Source: CALAZP01 sp041164265 | GTDB lineage: Bacteria; Bacteroidota; Bacteroidia; Chitinophagales; Saprospiraceae | Direction: 5' to 3' | DNA: 5,212 nucleotides | Assembly (NCBI GenBank): GCA_041164265.1 | Contig: JBEAPR010000056.1 | Coordinates: forward strand, 1 to 5,212 | Part shown: positions 1 through 3,617 of the stretch, piece by piece | Numbering within the stretch: the first letter of the stretch is position 1 | How the letters are laid out: each line of letters opens with the position of its first letter | Position numbers and translations under genes: made by a program | Notes under the pieces: generated by a model | What the model saw: only the letters and a program-made list of their open reading frames with translations | Databases searched by the model: none | What the model was told of the DNA's origin: nothing

Positions 1-11
1 AATCTCTTTAC

Positions 12-35
12 TACTAAAAGTACTAGCTCTTAGTA
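12..35 (-). other. Leader RNA hairpin downstream of boxA
   Basis: On the minus strand TACTAAGAG pairs with CTTTTAGTA across a 6-nt loop, giving a 9-bp stem with one G-U wobble. On the plus strand the same position would be an A-C mismatch, so the stem is complete only in the leftward transcript. It may be part of pre-16S processing structure, but no T-run follows it and it is not a terminator. The partner strand of an RNase III stem would lie outside the window. Confidence 0.45.
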
Positions 36-92
36 TCTATTCTATTAATTCTCCTCGCAATTCTTCCTTCTATTTCTTACCTTATCCATCAG

Positions 93-103
93 TGTCAAAG
101 AAC
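93..103 (-). promoter_or_regulatory. boxA-like antitermination site (GTTCTTTGACA)
   Basis: The minus strand reads GTTCTTTGACA. This closely resembles the boxA elements of rRNA leaders (E. coli TGCTCTTTAACA, Bacillus TGTTCTTTGAAA), and a GTTCTTTGACA-type sequence is characteristic upstream of Bacteroidota 16S genes. In RNA it would bind NusB-S10 and help assemble the antitermination complex. It lies about 210 nt downstream of P2 and 92 nt from the left edge, a sensible distance for a 16S gene beginning outside the window. Confidence 0.62.
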
Positions 104-316
104 TTCACAATAACTATCACCACAAACCAATCACCACCTTCCAATAGTTACCTATTTATCTCCTTTCCTTCCATCTCAACCATCCTACCTCATCTATTTT
201 TATACCTCTTCTTACCCCAGCTCCACCAACCAACAACCCCAATCTCCTCAGCTAAAGTATCCCGAATAATGCCCCCCGGTAAACCATCCTTTGATCGTTT
301 TTCCCGTAAGGGACTG

Positions 317-348
317 CAAAATTAAAATGAAAAATTGACACCACCAAA
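317..348 (-). promoter_or_regulatory. Leftward promoter P2 of the putative rRNA operon
   Basis: On the minus strand TTTG (345-348) is followed after exactly 20 nt by TAATTTTG (317-324). This is a full match to both Bacteroidota promoter boxes. Transcription would begin near 309-313, in CAGTCCC. Together with P1 about 107 bp upstream, it gives the tandem P1/P2 arrangement common in rRNA operons. AT-rich DNA at about 349-385 precedes it. P2 is the better match of the two and would give a leader of about 210 nt before boxA. Confidence 0.65.
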
Positions 349-423
349 TAAAAATTTAAAAACTGCAAATATTTATTTTTCTGTGTCAAATTGCTGCCTT
401 CGACTTTTCTACCGGAGCGGATG

Positions 424-454
424 CAAATGTAAACTCAATTTTAATTCTATGCAA
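424..454 (-). promoter_or_regulatory. Leftward promoter P1 of the putative rRNA operon
   Basis: On the minus strand a TTG (-33 box, plus-strand 452-454) is followed after 20 nt by TACATTTG (-7 box, 424-431). This fits the Bacteroidota primary sigma consensus of TTTG/TTG, 17-23 nt, TAnnTTTG. Transcription would start near 417-420 in a GC-rich stretch (CATCCGCTCCGG), like the GC-rich discriminators of growth-rate-controlled rRNA promoters. The upstream DNA (roughly 455-525) is rich in A/T tracts that could act as an UP element. The consensus match is seen directly; activity and the rRNA assignment are inferred. Confidence 0.65.
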
Positions 455-553
455 CCTAAATAGAAAAATAAAAATAACTATATGTACAAGCTACACATTA
501 TCAATAAAATGCATTTGAAAAAAAATTCAACACCGCCTCCACTCATATTTGAT

Positions 554-561
554 TAACTTTG
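554..561 (+). promoter_or_regulatory. serC promoter -7 box (TAACTTTG)
   Basis: TAACTTTG matches the Bacteroidota -7 consensus TAnnTTTG exactly and would start transcription near 566-569, leaving a 5' leader of only about 20 nt before the serC ATG. No good TTTG/TTG -33 box lies 17-23 nt upstream (ATTCAA near 525-530 is the closest), so the promoter may be weak or activator-dependent. The flanking 455-589 stretch is AT-rich and holds nothing else I can identify. Confidence 0.5.
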
Positions 562-589
562 TAACTTACTTTAAACCACCCAAGTAATA

Positions 590-1660
590 ATGAGAAAACA
601 CAATTTTAACGCAGGTCCAGCTATTTTGCCTGCTTCTGTAATCAAACAAGCAAGTGAAGCCGCAGCAGATTTCAATGGAAGCGGAATGTCCATACTTGAA
701 ATTTCACATCGAAGTCCTGATTTCGTCCCCCTTTTAGATGAGGCTGCCCATCTGGTAAAAGAGCTTATAGGCCTTTCCGATGAGTACGAAGTCCTCTTCC
801 TCACCGGAGGAGCAAGTTCGCAATTCTTTATGACAGCAATGAATCTTATTCCCTCCAATGGAAAAGCTGCCTATGTTGATACCGGAAGCTGGTCGGCTAA
901 AGCTATAAAAGAGGCCAAGCGTTTTGGTGAAATTTCCGTAGTGGCCTCCTCTAAAGAAACCAATTATAACTACATCCCCAAAGATTATTCAGTACCAGCT
1001 GATTCTGCTTTCTTACATATCACCACCAATAATACCATCTTCGGAACCCAATACAAAAAGTTACCCGACACCTCCATTCCACTAGTAGCCGATATGTCCT
1101 CCGATATAATGTCTAAACCTATAGATTATAAAAGGTTCTCCGTCATTTATGCAGGGGCCCAGAAAAACTTAGGACCAGCTGGAACCACACTGGTCATAGT
1201 CAAAAAAGATGCATTAGGTCATACTGGAAGAGATCTGCCTTCTATGTTAAATTACCAAACGCATATCGATAACCAATCTTCTTTTAATACCCCACCCGTT
1301 TTTCCCATTTATGTAACCCTGCTTACACTGAGGTGGATTAAAGCATTCGGCGGCTTGCAAAAAATGAATCAGCACAATGAAACCAAAGCTGGTAAACTCT
1401 ATGATGCATTAGATGCCAACCCACTATTTGTAGGCACAGCAGCCACAGAAGATCGATCCGATATGAATGTTACTTTTTTACTCCATGACGAAAGCCTGCA
1501 AAAAGATTTTCTAGAAGTTTGCAAAGCAGCTGATATAGAAGGTATTAAAGGGCACCGATCCGTAGGAGGATTCAGAGCATCCATCTACAATGCCCTACCT
1601 ATGGAAAGTGTTGATCACCTCATTGAAGTGATGAGTGATTTTGCCACCCAAAAAGGTTAA
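590..1660 (+). CDS. serC: Phosphoserine aminotransferase
   Basis: SerC is the PLP-dependent, cytosolic aminotransferase that interconverts 3-phosphohydroxypyruvate plus glutamate with phosphoserine plus 2-oxoglutarate, the second step of serine biosynthesis. It also acts on the four-carbon analogue in some pyridoxal phosphate pathways. The 356 residues match the family (E. coli 362). Seen in the sequence: N-terminal NFNAGPA; the HRS substrate loop (H40, R41); GGASSQF at 73-79 for cofactor phosphate; W101; T149; D168 in VADMSSD for the pyridine nitrogen; the Schiff-base lysine K192 in AGAQKN; N233-T234; and the C-terminal HRSVGGFR (H322, R323, R329). All key residues are present, each offset by a few residues from E. 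coli numbering. The ATG at 590 starts directly on the conserved N-terminus. No Shine-Dalgarno is present. A metallopeptidase gene follows after 2 bp, so the two are probably co-transcribed. No serA is visible here. Confidence 0.96.
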   Translation: MRKHNFNAGPAILPASVIKQASEAAADFNGSGMSILEISHRSPDFVPLLDEAAHLVKELIGLSDEYEVLFLTGGASSQFFMTAMNLIPSNGKAAYVDTGSWSAKAIKEAKRFGEISVVASSKETNYNYIPKDYSVPADSAFLHITTNNTIFGTQYKKLPDTSIPLVADMSSDIMSKPIDYKRFSVIYAGAQKNLGPAGTTLVIVKKDALGHTGRDLPSMLNYQTHIDNQSSFNTPPVFPIYVTLLTLRWIKAFGGLQKMNQHNETKAGKLYDALDANPLFVGTAATEDRSDMNVTFLLHDESLQKDFLEVCKAADIEGIKGHRSVGGFRASIYNALPMESVDHLIEVMSDFATQKG

Positions 1661-1662
1661 GA

Positions 1663-2379
1663 TTGGAGATAAAAATTATCAAGGAGAGGCGTAAAACCGC
1701 TTCTTGTAGTTTTAAAAGTGGAACACTAGTTGTAAAAATGCCTTTTTGGATCAACCAAACAGAAGAACAAAGGGTTTTGCAACGCTTTGTTAATTGGGCA
1801 AATAAAAGAATCGCCAAAAATCCAGACCTTTTGTTGCCTAATCCCCTTCCATCTTTTCAAACTGGCCAAAAGGTCCAGGTTGGTGACCACCAATTTTTTC
1901 TCTTTATTCATCCAGATCTTCCTACGGAAAATCTTAAAAAGGAAATACTAAGTACCTCATTTGGCCATATTCTATCCGTCAATTCAGTAGGTAAATCCCC
2001 CGAACAACTGCATAAAGTAGTTGCTAAACATATCGGAAAATATTTTCTTCCCGCAGTAGAGAAAAGAGTAAACCAACTCAACCAATTACATTTTCAGCAA
2101 CCAATTGGAGCCGTTCAATTAAAATATATGAAATCGAGATGGGGATCTTGTTCAAATAAAGGAAATATAAGCCTTTCGTCCAGACTCTTGCTAGCTCCCC
2201 CATTAGTTATGGATTATGTGATTATACATGAACTTGCTCATCGCCTTGAAATGAATCACTCTCCCAAATTCTGGAAACTAGTTAGACAGGCAGACCCTAC
2301 ATATAAAGAAAAAGAAGAGTGGTTAAAAAAGAATGGTCGGACTTGTGAGTTCTTCCCCACTAATTCATCCGACCATTAA
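1663..2379 (+). CDS. YgjP-like (DUF45) zinc metallopeptidase domain protein
   Basis: This 238-residue protein belongs to the YgjP/WLM-like M48-related metal-dependent hydrolase family (DUF45). Seen: an N-terminal beta-rich segment (KIIKERRKTASCSF, then LVVKMPFW); the family signature KSRWGSCS at 157-164; and the zinc site HELAH at 189-193, with a third probable ligand H199 in MNHSPKFW (HExxH plus five residues plus H). No signal peptide or membrane segment is seen, so it should be cytosolic. Its substrate is not known; members often sit near restriction or housekeeping genes, so no role is assigned. The start is TTG, 2 bp after the serC stop, with a weak AAGG 6 nt upstream. The only nearby ATG (1738) would remove the conserved first strands, and an in-frame TGA at 1636 bars a longer form. 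The last 15 residues extend past the conserved core and coincide with the opposite-strand terminator. Confidence 0.9.
   Translation: MEIKIIKERRKTASCSFKSGTLVVKMPFWINQTEEQRVLQRFVNWANKRIAKNPDLLLPNPLPSFQTGQKVQVGDHQFFLFIHPDLPTENLKKEILSTSFGHILSVNSVGKSPEQLHKVVAKHIGKYFLPAVEKRVNQLNQLHFQQPIGAVQLKYMKSRWGSCSNKGNISLSSRLLLAPPLVMDYVIIHELAHRLEMNHSPKFWKLVRQADPTYKEKEEWLKKNGRTCEFFPTNSSDH
2325..2377 (-). terminator. Intrinsic terminator of the rpsF-rpsR-rplI operon
   Basis: Downstream of the rplI stop on the minus strand, AATGGTCGGA pairs perfectly with TCCGACCATT (plus-strand 2368-2377 and 2332-2341). The 26-nt loop holds a second helix, GTGGG/CTCAC, with a 6-nt loop. The stem is followed one base later by six T (2330-2325). 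The inner helix contains a G-U pair that would be an A-C mismatch on the plus strand, and only the minus strand has the T-run, so the structure is built for leftward transcription. It lies entirely within codons 224-238 and the stop of the convergent metallopeptidase gene. Confidence 0.72.
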
Positions 2380-2384
2380 ATTAT

Positions 2385-2831
2385 TTAATCGTTGACTACC
2401 TCAATGGCAATCTCTTGATGCACTTCAGGGTGGAAATGAACCTCAGCCTTGTAACTTCCCAATTCTTTAACATCCTCGGGGATATGAATGAGCCTGCGTT
2501 CTAATTCAATCTCAAATTGATCCTTAATAGCTGCAGCAATCTGAACATTCGTTACACTGCCAAAAATCTTTCCAGTTGTTCCAGCCTTTGCTCCGATTTT
2601 AATGGTCGCACCAGCTAACTTAGCAGCTAACGCTTGATATTCAGAAATCTTCTGAGCCTCCACTTCGGCTTCCTTAGCTCGTAATTCGTCTAATTTTCCT
2701 CTATTGGCAGCATTCGCTATAATGGCCATTCCTTGGGGAATCAAATAATTCCTCGCGTATCCAGGCTTGACACTCACAATCTCGTGTTTGCCACCTACTT
2801 TATCTATATGTTCTAAAAGAATAATATCCAT
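2385..2831 (-). CDS. rplI: 50S ribosomal protein bL9
   Basis: bL9 binds 23S rRNA at the base of the L1 stalk and projects its C-terminal domain outward on a long helix. The 148 residues are the usual length (E. coli 149). Seen: the N-terminal RNA-binding domain with VGGKHEIVSVKPGYARNYL (about 12-30, the family signature) and IPQGMA; a charged connecting helix rich in Ala, Glu and Lys (about 41-75); and the C-terminal domain with GTTGKIFGSVTNVQIAAAI (about 84-102). The ATG at 2831 is well placed on MDIILL. No Shine-Dalgarno is visible; the upstream bases are A/T-rich. It is the last gene of the rpsF operon, 13 nt after rpsR, and ends 5 bp from the convergent metallopeptidase stop. Confidence 0.97.
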   Translation of the reverse strand: MDIILLEHIDKVGGKHEIVSVKPGYARNYLIPQGMAIIANAANRGKLDELRAKEAEVEAQKISEYQALAAKLAGATIKIGAKAGTTGKIFGSVTNVQIAAAIKDQFEIELERRLIHIPEDVKELGSYKAEVHFHPEVHQEIAIEVVND

Positions 2832-2844
2832 AAGAATTGATTTA

Positions 2845-3111
2845 CTATTTTAATAAGTCAGTTACATAAGGTAAAATAGCTAAATGTCTCGCCCGCTTGA
2901 TAGCAGTAGAAACTTTACGCTGGTATTTCAAAGAATTACCTGTTATCCTCCTTGGAAGAATTTTACCTTGTTCATTTACAAATTGCTTTAAAAATTCAGC
3001 GTCTTTGTAATCGATGTGCTTAATTCCAAACTTACGGAATCTACAATATTTAGATCTGTTTTGACCTATTTTAGGGTTGCTTAAAAACTTTATATCGTCT
3101 CTTGAAGCCAT
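2845..3111 (-). CDS. rpsR: 30S ribosomal protein bS18
   Basis: bS18 forms a heterodimer with bS6 and binds the central domain of 16S rRNA on the platform of the small subunit. The 88-residue protein carries the family core: KYCRFRK (about 21-27); DYKDAEFLKQFV followed by GKILPRRITG (about 49-58); and KYQRKVSTAIKRARHLAILPY (about 62-82). The basic C-terminal half is typical of its rRNA contacts. The ATG at 3111 gives MASRDDIKFL, the usual short N-terminal arm. It stands 38 nt after rpsF and 13 nt before rplI, consistent with one transcript and stoichiometric production with bS6. No Shine-Dalgarno; the start is preceded by A-rich sequence (CAAAATG). Confidence 0.97.
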   Translation of the reverse strand: MASRDDIKFLSNPKIGQNRSKYCRFRKFGIKHIDYKDAEFLKQFVNEQGKILPRRITGNSLKYQRKVSTAIKRARHLAILPYVTDLLK

Positions 3112-3149
3112 TTTGAATCGTTTTAATTGATAAAAATAATTGAATCAGC

Positions 3150-3548
3150 TTACGCTTCCTTTTCCTCTTCCTCTTTCTGCGCCGCTGCAGCTGCATCCGC
3201 TGCCTTCTTTCTGTTTCCAACTTTTCCGTCTCTCTTGTCTTGGTTATACTGTACCCCATACTTATCTAGGGAAATAACCAAGAACCTCATGATGCGCTCG
3301 TCTCTTCTCATAGCCAATTCTAAGGCATCAATAATGGAAACCGATTCGCCGGCAAATTCAATACAAAAATAAACACCTGAGTGTCTCTTCTTAATAGGAT
3401 ATGCCAATTGGCGTAATCCCATTTCTTCAACGTGAACAATCTTGGCTCCCGATTGGGAAATTTGATCTTCATACGTCTGAGCTGTCGATTTAATTTCTTC
3501 CCCTGACAGCACTGGGTCAACGATGAATGTTACTTCGTAATTTCTCAT
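3150..3548 (-). CDS. rpsF: 30S ribosomal protein bS6, with alanine/glutamate-rich tail
   Basis: bS6 partners bS18 on the 30S platform. Residues 1 to about 101 form the conserved ferredoxin-like fold: MRNYEVTFIVDP, then VHVEEMGLRQLAYPIKKRHSG-type core (about 38-58), GVYFCIEF, and the RRDERIMRFLV strand (81-91). A C-terminal extension follows: a basic stretch (KRDGKVGNRKK), an alanine-rich run (116-123) and an acidic end, QKEEEEKEA. E. coli bS6 gets extra glutamates after translation from RimK; here glutamates are encoded. The 132-residue length is ordinary for proteins with such tails. First gene of the rpsF-rpsR-rplI operon. The leader is only about 33 nt, too short for the S6:S18-binding leader motif known from other bacteria, and no Shine-Dalgarno is seen before ATG 3548. 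Confidence 0.97.
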   Translation of the reverse strand: MRNYEVTFIVDPVLSGEEIKSTAQTYEDQISQSGAKIVHVEEMGLRQLAYPIKKRHSGVYFCIEFAGESVSIIDALELAMRRDERIMRFLVISLDKYGVQYNQDKRDGKVGNRKKAADAAAAAQKEEEEKEA

Positions 3549-3587
3549 TGGATCAGACTATGTTTAATAATTAGTTAAAAAAGAGTG

Positions 3588-3617
3588 CAAATATAAAGGA
3601 TTATTCCAAATAATCAA
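3588..3617 (-). promoter_or_regulatory. Promoter of the rpsF-rpsR-rplI operon
   Basis: On the minus strand TTG (3615-3617) and TATATTTG (3588-3595) are separated by 19 nt, a near-ideal Bacteroidota promoter. Transcription would start near 3580-3584, about 33 nt before the rpsF ATG, in a T-rich stretch. The -33 box overlaps the stop codon (3614-3616) of the upstream caspase gene, so the two genes share no intergenic room, and read-through from that gene could also feed the operon. Confidence 0.75.
3599..3615. promoter_or_regulatory. 17-bp palindrome in the rpsF promoter spacer
   Basis: GATTATT-CCA-AATAATC is a perfect 7-bp inverted repeat with a 3-bp centre. It occupies almost the whole spacer between the -33 and -7 boxes of the rpsF promoter and begins at the stop codon of the upstream gene. 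It could be an operator for a dimeric regulator. On the minus strand, where it is followed by CTTTATATTT, it could instead be a weak terminator for the caspase gene. The inverted repeat is seen; either role is inference. Confidence 0.45.

Larger units (their letters stand above)
1..418 (-). promoter_or_regulatory. Probable rRNA operon leader (16S gene inferred left of window)
   Basis: The stretch left of serC has no credible protein gene. Read on the minus strand, it shows in order two tandem Bacteroidota promoters, a C-poor leader, a boxA-like sequence and a hairpin, and it runs off the left edge. That order matches ribosomal RNA operon leaders, in which boxA recruits the Nus antitermination complex so that RNA polymerase passes Rho and structured RNA. 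In positions 1-240 my hand count gives 81 C and 9 G on the plus strand, so the leftward transcript would be G-rich and almost free of C. No 16S sequence is reached, so the identity of the downstream gene is inference. The alternative is the leader of some other strongly expressed stable RNA or operon. No riboswitch class was recognised. Confidence 0.6.

Noticed and set aside
225..318. Possible riboswitch or structured RNA in the GC-richer block of the leader (minus strand)
   Set aside because: Only a 4-bp TCCC/GGGA hairpin is visible near the P2 start, and no known riboswitch core could be matched by eye; it is better explained as the start of the rRNA leader.
92..325. Plus-strand open frame of 77 codons left of serC
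   Set aside because: Its start is not an ATG, its composition is low-complexity (Ser, Pro, Leu, Thr from G-poor DNA), it resembles no family, and it runs antisense across the putative rRNA leader, boxA and P2 -7 box.
364..386. Further leftward promoter with TTGACA and ATATTTG
   Set aside because: The -7 box deviates (AATATTTG) and the spacer is only 13 nt; P1 and P2 fit much better.
571..858. Minus-strand open frame opposite the start of serC
   Set aside because: It is a shadow of the strongly supported serC frame with no recognisable domain or promoter.
2375..2389. ATTAAAT-T-ATTTAAT palindrome spanning both convergent stop codons
   Set aside because: Perfect but all A/T with a one-base centre, so it would fold weakly. 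The GC-containing stem with T-run just beyond it is the better terminator, and two TAA stops facing each other make such symmetry likely by chance.
3127..3372. Plus-strand open frame opposite rpsF
   Set aside because: Its Ser/Ala/Phe-rich product mirrors the bS6 alanine/glutamate tail codons; rpsF is certain on the other strand.
3549..3584. S6:S18-binding autoregulatory leader before rpsF
   Set aside because: The predicted leader is about 33 A/T-rich nucleotides with no stem carrying the CCG bulge; there is no room for the motif.
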